This document shows, one piece after another, positions 50,810-60,577 of a stretch of DNA of 64,000 bases. The stretch covers positions 124,001 to 188,000 of the forward strand of contig NZ_WOFH01000015.1 of NCBI RefSeq assembly GCF_009733595.1. The letters run 5' to 3'. Both the position numbers and the translations under genes were made by a program. Numbering within the stretch: the first letter of the stretch is position 1; each line of letters starts with the position of its first letter. This stretch comes from Actinomadura litoris. Lineage in GTDB: Bacteria > Actinomycetota > Actinomycetes > Streptosporangiales > Streptosporangiaceae. The notes under the pieces were generated by a model, which saw only the letters and a program-made list of their open reading frames with translations, was not told the DNA's origin and searched no databases.

Positions 50810-51780
50810 GCGGCGCCGATGACCTGGGCCGGACACCCCCGTCCCGGGCGCTGCCGGGGCCGGAGACGCCGCCGCCCTTCATGGCGCGGCTGTGGGAGCT
50901 GTCCACCCGCGACGGGGTCGACTGGGTGGCCCTCACCCGCAATCTGCTGGGGAGCGCCATCGATGACACGGTGCCCCACCCCCCGCGGTTGTGGAACCAC
51001 TGGTGCGGCGGCAAGGACGCCTTTGCCATCGACAAGGAGTTCTGCGCCTACGCCGAACACTGGTACCCGCACATCACCGCCGTGGCGGCGGCGCGCAGAA
51101 CCTTCCGCGCCCGCGCGGTCCAGGTGATGCTCAACGACTTGGAGGTGGACCAGCTGCTGGTGGCCGGCACCGACCTGCCGCTGTTCCCCGAGGTCCGCGA
51201 CGAGGTGCACCAGGTCGTCGAGGACCACGCGCCCTGGGCCCGGATCGTGTACGCCGACGCCGACCCGCACGTGATGCAGCTCGCCCGGGTACGCCTGCCC
51301 GGCGACCTGGACGAAGGCGAGGCAGGCGGGCACATCGACGCGGGCCTGGAGGATCCCGGCGCGGTGCTGCGGGGCGCCGCCCAGGCGCTGGACTTCACCC
51401 AGCCGGTCGGGGTGCTGCTGTCCACCAGCCTGGACCTGCTGGACGACGTGCAGGCCGTGCACGCCCTGCGCGCCCTGCGGGAGGCGCTGGCGCCCGGCAG
51501 CCCCCTGGCGATCAGCCACCTGGCCGCCCTCACCGACCAGGGATTCGGGGCCCTGTGCCACAGCCCGCCCGGCGACCCCGCACACGCCGAACGCATGTCG
51601 GGACTGCCCCGGCCCCGCACCCACGAAGGCGTGCGCGCGCTGTGCGCCGGCCTGGACCTGCTCCAGCCCGGCATCGTCCCGGCCAACCGGTGGCGCCCCA
51701 CCCAGCGGGACCTGGCGCAAGAGCCCATCGATCTGTGGTGCGCAATCGGCCAGATCCCGACCCCCACGGCCACGGCATGA
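50806..51780 (+). CDS. DUF574-fold protein 4, SAM motif degenerate
   Basis: This 324-residue protein starts at GTG 50806 (GTGA overlap). After a Pro-rich start it has HPPRLWNHWCGGKDAFAIDK, AEHWYPHITAVAAARRTFRA, then VDQLLVAGTDLPLFPEVRDE in the place of the glycine-rich SAM loop (no DxGxG), but retains RIVYADADPHVMQLARVRLP. Later blocks QPVGVLLSTSLDLLDDVQAV and SPLAISHLAALTDQGFGAL are normal. It resembles domain 1 of the protein at 47805-49814, so each degenerate domain sits next to an intact one. Confidence 0.8.
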   Translation: MSGADDLGRTPPSRALPGPETPPPFMARLWELSTRDGVDWVALTRNLLGSAIDDTVPHPPRLWNHWCGGKDAFAIDKEFCAYAEHWYPHITAVAAARRTFRARAVQVMLNDLEVDQLLVAGTDLPLFPEVRDEVHQVVEDHAPWARIVYADADPHVMQLARVRLPGDLDEGEAGGHIDAGLEDPGAVLRGAAQALDFTQPVGVLLSTSLDLLDDVQAVHALRALREALAPGSPLAISHLAALTDQGFGALCHSPPGDPAHAERMSGLPRPRTHEGVRALCAGLDLLQPGIVPANRWRPTQRDLAQEPIDLWCAIGQIPTPTATA

Positions 51781-51848
51781 CCAGGCCGCGCGACCGATGG
51801 GATGAGAGCGCGGCGATGTGGACCGGCCCGATCTGTGGAGGGGCTTGA
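51777..51848 (+). CDS. 23-residue coupled frame before the kinase gene
   Basis: ATG overlaps the previous stop (ATGA) and its stop overlaps the kinase ATG (TGATG). Sequence TRPRDRWDESAAMWTGPICG is unremarkable. It may only couple translation. Confidence 0.35.
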   Translation: MTRPRDRWDESAAMWTGPICGGA

Positions 51849-53434
51849 TGACGGCGGCCGAGCGGGACCGCGAGGAGCACGCGGCCGAGTACGCGCGGCG
51901 GTTGGTGGAGTGCCTGACCGGCCGCGGGCTGCACGCGAGCATCCAGCCCGCCCCGGGCCTGCTGGAGGCGACGATGGGGGTGCGTGCGGTGGCGCCGGAG
52001 CAGACGGTGGTGGCGGTGGTGGCGGCGCGTGATGCCCGCCCCGCACCCCACCAGGCCCGCTGGGTGGCGCTGCGACCGGCACCGCAGCCGGCACCGCAGC
52101 CCCCGGCGCCGTCGGCGCGGGTGCCGGGGGGCGGTCGCGCTCGCGGGTTGTTCTGGCATTGGCCGCGGCCCTTGCACGGGCACTCCGGCGCCGGGCGGTA
52201 CTGGTTCCAGCCGTTGCTTCCGGCCGCCGATGTCGAGGGGGCCGCCGCCGCGATCGCGGTGGTGCTGGAGGTCCAGGCGCGTGAGCGGGCCCGCGCCGCG
52301 CACACGCCGGCCTCGGGGATGCCGGTGGCGGAGGAGGCCGACAGCGAGGTGCTGGACTACGTCGGGCGCGGCGTGCATGCGCTGACCAGCCGGACGCTGG
52401 AGCGCCTCAAGGGCGCCCAGAACGATCTGGAGGACCCCGACCTCCTCGACCACCTCTACCACGTCGACCATCTGGTGACGCAGATCCGCCGGGCGGCCGA
52501 ACGGCTCGCGGTGCTGGCGGGCCGCACGGCGCGGCGCGCGAGCGTGCCGCTGCCGGTCTCCACGGTGCTGCAGCAGGCGATGGCCGAGGTCGAGGCGTTC
52601 CACCGGGTGAGGGTGAGGCTGCCCGAGCGGGACATCACGCTGGTGGGGCACGCCGGACCGGCCGTGATCCATGTGCTGGCCGAGCTGCTGGAGAACGCGA
52701 CCCGGTTCTCCCCACCCGACACCACGGTGCAGATGAGGTCGCTGCCCACCCCTGATGGCCTGGGAGTCGAGATCTGCGACCAGGGCCTGACACCCTCGCC
52801 GCGCAAACTCCAGGACCTGCAGCAGATCCTGACCGCACCGCACCAGATCAGCGCACGCGACCAGGTCCGCCAAGGGCAGATCGGCCTCCTGGTCGCCGCG
52901 CTGCTGGCCGCCCGGCACGGCATCCAGATCCACCTGCGCCCCCAGCCCCCCGGCACACGCGCCCTGGTCATCCTCCCGCCGACCCTGCTGACCTCCGCGC
53001 CCGCGACCAGGCTCTGGCCCTCGCCCCCTCCTGCCCCTCCTGCCCCTCCTACTGTGCGGATCTCACCCGCCCTCACCACCGACGCCCGCAGCACGGCCCC
53101 GCCCGGCCCGCCCGCCCCGCCCGGCCCGGCTGTCGCCCCCACGCCTTCGCCGGTTCCAACACCGGCCGGGCCGCCCTCACGCCCCGCGCAAGAGGGCCGC
53201 CCTCCCCTTCCCCAGCGCCGCCGTCCACCGGCCGCCTCCCCCCGACCGGGAACGGACCCGGGATCTGAACCGGGTCCAGCCCCGGGGGCAGGGTCAAGGT
53301 CGGCGCCCTCGCCGGATCTGGCGGCGCGGTTCACCGTCGGCGCCGAGCGCGGACACACCGCCGGGCGTCCAGAGCCCGCCGCGCACACCGAACACGTCCA
53401 GCCCGTCCAGCACACCGAACCCGTCGACGACTGA
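51848..53434 (+). CDS. Conservon-type histidine kinase (CvnA-like), soluble
   Basis: This 528-residue protein starts at ATG 51848 with GGAGGGG 4 nt upstream. There are no transmembrane helices, unlike typical CvnA. Around residue 200 is the dimerisation/His region LLDHLYHVDHLVTQIRRAAE and RLAVLAG; at about 275 the ATPase N-box VIHVLAELLENATRFSPPDT; then LGVEICDQGLTPSPRKLQD. The N-terminal part (AEYARRLVECLTGRGLHASI and the WHWPRPLHGHSGAGRYWFQ segment) is not a known sensor. The last 150 residues are Pro-rich and disordered. It is followed by roadblock, DUF742 and GTPase genes, which defines a conservon. Confidence 0.82.
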   Translation: MTAAERDREEHAAEYARRLVECLTGRGLHASIQPAPGLLEATMGVRAVAPEQTVVAVVAARDARPAPHQARWVALRPAPQPAPQPPAPSARVPGGGRARGLFWHWPRPLHGHSGAGRYWFQPLLPAADVEGAAAAIAVVLEVQARERARAAHTPASGMPVAEEADSEVLDYVGRGVHALTSRTLERLKGAQNDLEDPDLLDHLYHVDHLVTQIRRAAERLAVLAGRTARRASVPLPVSTVLQQAMAEVEAFHRVRVRLPERDITLVGHAGPAVIHVLAELLENATRFSPPDTTVQMRSLPTPDGLGVEICDQGLTPSPRKLQDLQQILTAPHQISARDQVRQGQIGLLVAALLAARHGIQIHLRPQPPGTRALVILPPTLLTSAPATRLWPSPPPAPPAPPTVRISPALTTDARSTAPPGPPAPPGPAVAPTPSPVPTPAGPPSRPAQEGRPPLPQRRRPPAASPRPGTDPGSEPGPAPGAGSRSAPSPDLAARFTVGAERGHTAGRPEPAAHTEHVQPVQHTEPVDD

Positions 53435-53506
53435 CGCCCGGCCATGCCGGCCATGCCGACCGCGCCCACTCCTTCGACCACACGGTTCCTTCCCCACGGA
53501 GACACA

Positions 53507-54112
53507 GTGCCCTTCACCTCCCCGCCCGCCGGGCCGTCGCCCACCCAGCCCCCGGTGCCCGCAGAACCGGGCCCGACGAACAAAACAGATCACGCAGACA
53601 GGGCGGACACGGTGGTCCCAGACCAGAGCGCCGCCTCGGCCTTGCAGCCGGTCCCCCACCCGGTCCCCCAGCAGCGCATGCACCAGTTGAGCGGGATCCT
53701 GCAGAACTTCACCGGGCGGGTCGCCGGGGTCACCGGCGCACTACTGGTGGGGCGGGACGGGCTGAAGAGCGCGTTCACCGGCATCGACCTCGACCAGGCC
53801 GATCGGGCGGCCGCGTGGCTGAGCTCCATTCACTCCCTGGCCCGGGTGGCCGCTCAGCAGGGCGGGTTCGAGGGCGGCGGGCTCCGGCAGGCCGTCGTGG
53901 AGCACGATATGGCCCTGGTGTTCCTGATGAGCACCGACCACGCCGTCCTGGACCTGGGCGGGGACGTGGTGGGATCCGTGCTGGGGGTCTGGGCCAGGCC
54001 GGACGCCGACGTCGGCGTCATCGCCCACCAGATGAGCCTGCTGGTGCGGAGCGTGGCCGAGCACCTGGTCGAGGCGACCCGCGGCGGCGACCGCACCCAC
54101 GACGGCCACTGA
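53507..54112 (+). CDS. Roadblock/LC7-domain protein (CvnB-like)
   Basis: GTG 53507 has GGAGA upstream; ATG 53444 in the same frame has no site. After a Pro-rich N-terminal extension of about 60 residues comes a roadblock domain: QQRMHQLSGILQNFTGRVAG, VTGALLVGRDGLKSAFTGID, DQADRAAAWLSSIHSLARVA, LVFLMSTDHAVLDLGGDVVG and SVLGVWARPDADVGVIAHQM. Roadblock proteins act as GTPase-regulating partners of the CvnD GTPase. Located two bases before the DUF742 gene. Confidence 0.87.
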   Translation: MPFTSPPAGPSPTQPPVPAEPGPTNKTDHADRADTVVPDQSAASALQPVPHPVPQQRMHQLSGILQNFTGRVAGVTGALLVGRDGLKSAFTGIDLDQADRAAAWLSSIHSLARVAAQQGGFEGGGLRQAVVEHDMALVFLMSTDHAVLDLGGDVVGSVLGVWARPDADVGVIAHQMSLLVRSVAEHLVEATRGGDRTHDGH

Positions 54113-54113
54113 G

Positions 54114-54686
54114 ATGGCCACCGACACCCCCGCCACCCCCGCCACCCCCGACGTCCCAGGCCGCGACCCGCGGCACCCATTTGGTGGCACGACTCCGCCC
54201 GCGCCGCGTCCGCCGTGGGACGCGCCCTGGGCCAGCTACCCCGTCGAGCAGGTGCGGCCGTTCGCGCTCATCGGCGGCCGCACCCGCCCCCGGCACCCGA
54301 TCCAGCTCATCACCCTGCTCAGCGCCAACAACCCAGCCGACCAGGCGGCAGATGACACCTTCGGCGGCGCGCCTGGCAACGCGGGAGGTGGCGCGGGCCG
54401 TGGCGCGGCCGGTGACGCGGGCGGTGAGGTGGCGGCCGGTGTGCTAGTCCAGGGGCGGGTGCCGGAGGCCGATCTGGTCGTCGGATTGTGCCGGGAGCGG
54501 CCCCGCTCGCTTGCCGAGATCGCCGCGCGGATCGGCCTGCCCGTCCAGGCCGCCAAGATCATCGTCAGTGATCTGCTGGACGCCGGTGCACTGGTCGTGC
54601 CCCCGCCGCTCCCCGAGGACCGCGATCGCCGGCAGCTGCTGGAAGCGCTGCTGACCGGCCTGGAGGCGATGTCCGATGTCGCCTGA
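54114..54686 (+). CDS. DUF742 protein (CvnC-like) with Gly/Ala-rich insertion
   Basis: This 190-residue protein has the DUF742 start VEQVRPFALIGGRTRPRHPI followed by LITLLSAN, and the winged-helix end LVVGLCRERPRSLAEIAARI, GLPVQAAKIIVSDLLDAGAL. Between them is a low-complexity insert (GGAPGNAGGGAGRGAAGDAG) that is not in usual members, and a Pro-rich N-terminus. It overlaps the GTPase gene by 11 nt. The DUF742 domain links the kinase/roadblock part to the GTPase. Confidence 0.85.
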   Translation: MATDTPATPATPDVPGRDPRHPFGGTTPPAPRPPWDAPWASYPVEQVRPFALIGGRTRPRHPIQLITLLSANNPADQAADDTFGGAPGNAGGGAGRGAAGDAGGEVAAGVLVQGRVPEADLVVGLCRERPRSLAEIAARIGLPVQAAKIIVSDLLDAGALVVPPPLPEDRDRRQLLEALLTGLEAMSDVA

Positions 54687-55299
54687 CCACAACCCCACCC
54701 CCGGCCCCTGCACCCCGATGAAGATCATCATCAGTGGCGGCTTCGGGGTCGGGAAGACCACCATGGTCGGCGCGGTCAGCGAGATCGAGCCGCTGTCCAC
54801 CGAGGAACGCCTCACCCAGGCCAGCGGCGGCCTGGACCCGCTGACCGGGATCGAGGGCAAGACCACCACGACCGTGGCGCTGGACTTCGGCCGCCGCACC
54901 CTGCACCGCCAGCGCATCGAGTTGTACCTGTTCGGCACCCCCGGCCAGCCCCGGTTCTGGTTCCTGTGGGAGGACCTAGTCACCGACGCCTGCGGCGCCG
55001 TGATCCTGATCGACACCCGCCGCCTCGCCGACAGCTTCGAACCGATCGGCTTCTTCGAGCACCGCGCCATCCCCTTCATCATCGCGATCAACGACTTCGC
55101 CGACGACCCGCACCGCTACTCCCCCGACGAGGTCGCCCACGCCCTGCACCTGCCCGCGCACGTACCCGTCGTGCGCTGCGACGCCCGCGAACGCCACTCC
55201 ACGGCCCGGGTGCTGGCGGCCCTGATCACCCACACCCTCACCCACCAGCACCAGCACACGCCATCCCCGTCCCCATCGCCCGATGGAGTCCCCACGTGA
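54676..55299 (+). CDS. CvnD-type Ras-like GTP-binding protein
   Basis: This 207-residue protein has the P-loop MKIIISGGFGVGKTTMVGAV at about residues 15-34, switch threonines GKTTTTVALDFGRRTLHRQR, ELYLFGTPGQPRFWFLWEDL, ILIDTRRLADSFEPIGFFEH and IPFIIAINDFADDPH (the NKxD equivalent). It resembles the GTPase at 1416-2021 closely and completes the conservon. The start ATG 54676 lies within the DUF742 gene. A His-rich tail (HTLTHQHQHT) is unusual. Confidence 0.9.
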   Translation: MSPDHNPTPGPCTPMKIIISGGFGVGKTTMVGAVSEIEPLSTEERLTQASGGLDPLTGIEGKTTTTVALDFGRRTLHRQRIELYLFGTPGQPRFWFLWEDLVTDACGAVILIDTRRLADSFEPIGFFEHRAIPFIIAINDFADDPHRYSPDEVAHALHLPAHVPVVRCDARERHSTARVLAALITHTLTHQHQHTPSPSPSPDGVPT

Positions 55300-55931
55300 A
55301 CTACGACACCGACTCCGGTCTGCCGGTCTCCCGCTGGCACGACCAGGCCGCGCAGCGCGCGGCACTGCACGCCGAACTCGGCCTAGGCGCACCCGACACC
55401 CGATTCGATGAGTTCGCCGACCGCATGGCCGCCGCGTTCGTCACCGCGCTCGGCCGGCACGGCCAGAGGCTGTACGCCATGGTGAACCTGTTCACCGATC
55501 ACCAGCAGCTGTTCGTCGGCCTGCACACCCCGCCGGGCCTGCGGCCGGTGAGCCGCACGATGAGCCCCGACCACGGGTTCTGCCCCGCCCTGCTCGCCCG
55601 CACCAAGGCCCTCGCCCTCGCCGACGTGTGCGCCAATCCCCAGTTCGCCTCCAACCCGGTCGTCGACGGCCTGGGGATCCGCACCTACACCGGCGCACCC
55701 CTGATCCACCCGCCCACCGGCACCGTGCTGGGCACCGTCTGCGTCATCGGCCCCGACCCCGCCCCCCGACACACCCGCGCCACCGCGCTGGCGCTGATCA
55801 AGCAGCACCGCGACGCGCTCCTGGACGAATTCATCACCCCCACCGCACCCACCGCAGCAATGGCGGGCGGTGCGGCGGGCGGTGCGGCGGGCGGTGCGGC
55901 GGGCGGCGCAGGCCGCGAGCGGCCCCGCTGA
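55296..55931 (+). CDS. GAF-domain protein attached to the conservon
   Basis: This 211-residue protein starts at GTG 55296 (GTGA overlap with the GTPase stop). It has an N-terminal helix, then a GAF domain: RLYAMVNLFTDHQQLFVGLH, MSPDHGFCPALLARTKALAL, ADVCANPQFASNPVVDGLGI, YTGAPLIHPPTGTVLGTVCV. The HGFCP and YTGAPL blocks are typical of bacterial GAF sensors, and the Cys in GFCP may bind a ligand. The C-terminus carries four GGAA-type repeats. It takes the position that cytochrome P450s often hold in conservons and may feed a signal into the GTPase module. Confidence 0.8.
   Translation: MNYDTDSGLPVSRWHDQAAQRAALHAELGLGAPDTRFDEFADRMAAAFVTALGRHGQRLYAMVNLFTDHQQLFVGLHTPPGLRPVSRTMSPDHGFCPALLARTKALALADVCANPQFASNPVVDGLGIRTYTGAPLIHPPTGTVLGTVCVIGPDPAPRHTRATALALIKQHRDALLDEFITPTAPTAAMAGGAAGGAAGGAAGGAGRERPR
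55862..55909. repeat. 12-bp tandem repeat, four copies
   Basis: GGCGGGCGGTGC occurs in four head-to-tail units (the last with one change), coding a Gly-Gly-Ala-Ala repeat at the end of the GAF protein. Copy number may vary between strains. Confidence 0.85.
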
Positions 55932-56037
55932 GCGGCGCCGCAGCGGCACCCCGCCCTCTCACCGGCCCCGGCCACGGCCACGGCCACCGGCAACGCCTCC
56001 CTGCAGGGACCCTCACGCGCATATGAAAGGGACGTCG

Positions 56038-57342
<1,305 letters not shown>

Positions 57343-57455
57343 CGCGCCTCCTGCCTTCAAGCCGCCGCAGAGGCCGGGGACCCCACCCCGCACCTGAGCT
57401 CCCCGCGCTCTACGGCCCCCCGTGACCACCGTGCGCAACGAAAGCGAGCCCACCT

Positions 57456-58118
57456 GTGTCCGATCCCGGCATCGAACACGCCGCAGCGATCAGCCGCCTC
57501 ATGCAGGCCGCCGTCAAGACCGGCGCCGTCTGGGCGCGCACCTTCGCGGTCGCCGCCCCCGGCGGCCCGCCCACCGACGAGATCATGGCGACACAGCTCA
57601 ACCACCTGGAGCGCGGCCTGCCCCCGCTCGCGGTGGTCTGGGTCCGGCACGCCCGCTCCTTCACCGGCCACAGCGAGTACCGGATCGTCTGCGGCGGCGA
57701 CAGCCACGAAACCCTGACCACCTACCACCGGTGGACCCTGGAACTGGCCGACCTGGTCGAGCGCAGCTCCACCCCCTGGAACCGGCTCCAGGCCGCCTGG
57801 CTGCGGCGCACCGCCGCCCACCACCTCGCCCTGCAGTTCCACAACACGGCGCGCGGCGAAATCGGGCTCCTGGACGACACCGAGCTGACCGAACTAGACG
57901 CCCTCATCTTCCAGGGCGGAATGGGCTCCCTCACCGCCGCCGACCTCACCGCCCTCCGCACAGACCGGCCCGCCCCGACCCCGCAGCACTCCCACGACCC
58001 GCACGCGCGGGCAAGGCCACCCGCGCCCCCGACACCGCAACCCCCGCCCCAGCCGCCCCAGCCAGCCCAGCCGCCGGGCCGAACCCACCCCCACAACGCC
58101 GCCGATGCCGACCACTGA
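57456..58118 (+). CDS. Unknown alpha-helical protein with proline-rich tail
   Basis: This 220-residue protein starts at GTG 57456. Residues 1-150 form an unrecognised globular part (AAAISRLMQAAVKTGAVWAR, GLPPLAVVWVRHARSFTGHS, TLTTYHRWTLELADLVERSS, RTAAHHLALQFHNTARGEIG); the tail of 60 residues is mostly Pro and His. Its place in the train and the 14-nt overlap with the next frame are the only hints of role. Confidence 0.6.
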   Translation: MSDPGIEHAAAISRLMQAAVKTGAVWARTFAVAAPGGPPTDEIMATQLNHLERGLPPLAVVWVRHARSFTGHSEYRIVCGGDSHETLTTYHRWTLELADLVERSSTPWNRLQAAWLRRTAAHHLALQFHNTARGEIGLLDDTELTELDALIFQGGMGSLTAADLTALRTDRPAPTPQHSHDPHARARPPAPPTPQPPPQPPQPAQPPGRTHPHNAADADH

Positions 58119-58305
58119 CACCCCCGCCCGAGCCGCCGCTCCCCGACACCACCCCACCGACCCCACCGACACCACCGACACCGGCCGACCGCACGCCGCC
58201 CACACCGCTCCCCAGATCCAGGCAACCCGGCAGGTCCGCCCCCTGCCCAGCCGCGGCCCGGCCGCCGAACCGTGCGCCCGCGCCATGCCGGAAGGTGACC
58301 GATGA
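58105..58305 (+). CDS. 66-residue proline/threonine-rich frame
   Basis: ATG 58105 overlaps the end of the previous gene, and its stop overlaps the next ATG (ATGA). The composition (HHPTDPTDTTDTGRPHAAHT) is low-complexity. The overlaps suggest translation; function unknown. Confidence 0.4.
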   Translation: MPTTDTPARAAAPRHHPTDPTDTTDTGRPHAAHTAPQIQATRQVRPLPSRGPAAEPCARAMPEGDR

Positions 58306-58982
58306 GCACGCTCCCGGACCGCTACCGGCAGCTTCTGCGGGTCCTGGCCGCGTTGAACATCACGCTGGTGCGCGCCGAGCCCGCCAGCGACCAGGTGCCC
58401 CGCGGTGAATGGCCGATCGCGTCCCACCCCTCGCTGGCGGTGCGGGAACTGCTGGAGGAGGCGCTGATCGCCGACGCCTACTTCACCACCGGCCGCACCC
58501 GCCCGGTGGAGCTGCCCTACGGCACCTACATCAGGCACGTCTACGCAGCCTCCGCGCTCATCGACGCCGCCGCGTTCGCCACCACGCCGGCCACTGCGCC
58601 GTCCGGCTCGCCGCTGACGGACTGGATCCACCAGCCCATGACCGACACCCCCGACGGCAACCGCGATCGCGCCCGGCACCTGCTGCGCACCGTGGCCGCC
58701 GGCCACCGCGCCGAGCACGCCCGCTCCCAGCAGCCAGGCCTGACCGGACCCGAACGCCGACTGGCGGCAGCCCACCTTGAGGGACAACGCCAAGCCTTGG
58801 ACGCGCTCGCCGCCGCCCTCGCCCACATGCCCGACATGCCCGCCACCGACGTCGACCTGCTGGACCCGCCGCCCGACGCCGCCCCCAGCACCCCAGACCC
58901 CGCAGACCCCGCCCAGCCCGACGCAGCGCAGCCCCGGCGGGTCGTCCGCTCGATCGTCTCCGGATGGGAACCGCTCACCTGA
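58302..58982 (+). CDS. Unknown helical protein of the DUF574-conservon train
   Basis: This 226-residue protein has an N-terminal helical part (DRYRQLLRVLAALNITLVRA, AVRELLEEALIADAYFTTGR, YIRHVYAASALIDAAAFATT, NRDRARHLLRTVAAGHRAEH) and a long helix RRLAAAHLEGQRQALDALAA near 160. The tail is Pro-rich and ends VVRSIVSGWEPLT. No family is recognised. A 71-bp gap follows. Confidence 0.6.
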   Translation: MSTLPDRYRQLLRVLAALNITLVRAEPASDQVPRGEWPIASHPSLAVRELLEEALIADAYFTTGRTRPVELPYGTYIRHVYAASALIDAAAFATTPATAPSGSPLTDWIHQPMTDTPDGNRDRARHLLRTVAAGHRAEHARSQQPGLTGPERRLAAAHLEGQRQALDALAAALAHMPDMPATDVDLLDPPPDAAPSTPDPADPAQPDAAQPRRVVRSIVSGWEPLT

Positions 58983-59053
58983 CCCCACACCGCCTCCCGA
59001 ACTGCCGCTCCAGGGGACGCCCGTCACGGCGGTCACCTGCGGCGCGACGCCCA

Positions 59054-59274
59054 TGATCCTTCCTCACCCAGAAAGCGAGACCTTGTTCTTGTCGCCGACC
59101 CATCCGCCCCTGCCAACGCGCACGGCGGCCCTCACGGTGTCCACCGGCGCGGGCCCGGTCGCCCCGCGCATCACCGTCCCCACCCCGAGCAGGCCGTTCC
59201 CGACCATGCCGTCCCTGACCGGGCCTTCCCTGAGCGGGCCGTCCCTGACCACCGACCGGGAGGGCTGGTCGTAA
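59054..59274 (+). CDS. 73-residue serine/proline-rich frame
   Basis: ATG 59054 to a TAA whose last base begins the next ATG (TAATG). Repeats of PSLTGPSLSGPSL near the end give it low complexity. Only the overlap with the protease gene supports translation. Confidence 0.4.
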
Positions 59275-60392
59275 TGCCACTCGGCAGCACATCAAAGCGG
59301 CCCGGACGCCCCTCTTCGCCTCCTGCCGATGCGGCGCCGCCGTCGGCGACCCCCGGTGCCCGCACAGCCACCCCGGTGAGCCGGTGGCTGGACTCGCCAC
59401 CGTCGGCCCGCGATCTTCCCCCGCTCACCGGCCTCCGGGGCTACCTGACCGCCTGCGCCCTGCTCGCCGTGCTGCTGGGACCTGACCTGGTCAAGCGGAT
59501 CGCGGTCGGCGCCCACCTGGCTGGCGCGCCCGCCTGGGTGACCTGGCCCCGCCACTGGCCCGCCGCAGCGATCTACGGGGCGGTCCTGACCGCCACCGCG
59601 GTCTGGCTGCTGGCCCTGGAGGGGCGCCGTGCCCGCCGCGCCGATCCCGACGGCTGCCGCCCCGTGCTGCCGACGGCCGCGGCGGGCGGGGTGGGCCTGC
59701 TGGGGGTGGCACTGTGCGCCCTCACCGGAACCGGCCGGGGACAGACGTGGGCCGACATCATCGGTGTGGTGGCGGTGGCGGGCGCCGGAGTGTGGCTGTG
59801 CCTGGGGGTCGCCCGTGATCGCGGCATCAGCGCCGCGCAGATGGGGATCGCCCCGCCCTGGGCCGCCGACCGGCCCGGCCGCATCCAAGCGGTCACCATC
59901 GCCGCGATCTCGCTGTCAGCGTGCGTCATCGGCACCAAGCTCCTCATCCCCCACCAGATGAGCTTGCCGGTCCCGACCATGACCACCAGCCAAGCCGACC
60001 TTCTCGGCGGCACGGACCTGAGCTTCCGCGTCATGGGCCTGGCCGCCGGGTTCCGCGAGGAGACGGTGTTCGTCGCGGCCACCGCGGTCATGCTCACCGC
60101 AGCCGGGCGCCCCCTGCGGGAGCTCTACGCGGTGAGCATGACCGCGCGGATCCTCTGGCACGCCTACATCGGCGTCCCCGCACTGGGCGTGGCCCTGTTC
60201 GCCGTAGCCAACCTGTGGCTGTTCACCCGCACCCGCCGACTCACCCCCCTCATCACCGTGCATCTGGCCTACAACGCCCTTTTGGACTACTGGCCCCAAG
60301 GCCTCACCTACGTCCTGGTCCTACTGATCTTGGCGGCCCTGCTCCTGCAGGCCGACGCCAGGCCCGCACACCGGTCCGGGAAAACCCCATGA
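59274..60392 (+). CDS. CPBP-family intramembrane protease
   Basis: This 372-residue protein has a Pro-rich cytoplasmic start of 50 residues and about eight hydrophobic segments (GYLTACALLAVLLGPDLV; AAIYGAVLTATAVWLLALEG; GVGLLGVALCALTGTG; IIGVVAVAGAGVWLCLGVA; VTIAAISLSACVIGTKLLIP; LGVALFAVANLWLF; YVLVLLILAALLLQ). CPBP motifs are motif 1 GFREETVFVA (the EE pair), motif 2 RILWHAYIG (His) and motif 3 HLAYNALLD (His/Asn). The usual Arg after EExxF is Val. The family includes bacteriocin-immunity and CaaX-type proteases. Confidence 0.82.
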   Translation: MPLGSTSKRPGRPSSPPADAAPPSATPGARTATPVSRWLDSPPSARDLPPLTGLRGYLTACALLAVLLGPDLVKRIAVGAHLAGAPAWVTWPRHWPAAAIYGAVLTATAVWLLALEGRRARRADPDGCRPVLPTAAAGGVGLLGVALCALTGTGRGQTWADIIGVVAVAGAGVWLCLGVARDRGISAAQMGIAPPWAADRPGRIQAVTIAAISLSACVIGTKLLIPHQMSLPVPTMTTSQADLLGGTDLSFRVMGLAAGFREETVFVAATAVMLTAAGRPLRELYAVSMTARILWHAYIGVPALGVALFAVANLWLFTRTRRLTPLITVHLAYNALLDYWPQGLTYVLVLLILAALLLQADARPAHRSGKTP

Positions 60393-60577
60393 CCAAGCCC
60401 AGCGACAACGCGGCATCGGCCCTCACCACCACCGCCATGACCGGCGCCGCCGGTGAGGCCACCCGCCCGCTCATGGTCTCCGCCGCCGACCCCCGACACC
60501 CATCGGCCTGTCCGCCCTGCCAGACCAGTAGGACGCCCCCGCCCTCCCCCTCCCGACCGCGCGGAGCACGCCAGTGA
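60389..60577 (+). CDS. 62-residue frame with CPPC motif
   Basis: ATG overlaps the protease stop (ATGA), and the stop overlaps the HAD start (GTGA). It contains TTAMTGAAGEATRPLMVSAA and a CPPC motif, then a Ser/Pro/Arg-rich end. Coupling is the main evidence; it could be a peptide substrate for the neighbouring protease, which is speculation. Confidence 0.4.
   Translation: MTKPSDNAASALTTTAMTGAAGEATRPLMVSAADPRHPSACPPCQTSRTPPPSPSRPRGARQ

Noticed and set aside
52030..55000. Long minus-strand frames opposite the conservon genes
   Set aside because: All four plus-strand genes carry clear family motifs; the opposite frames are Arg/Gly-rich shadows.
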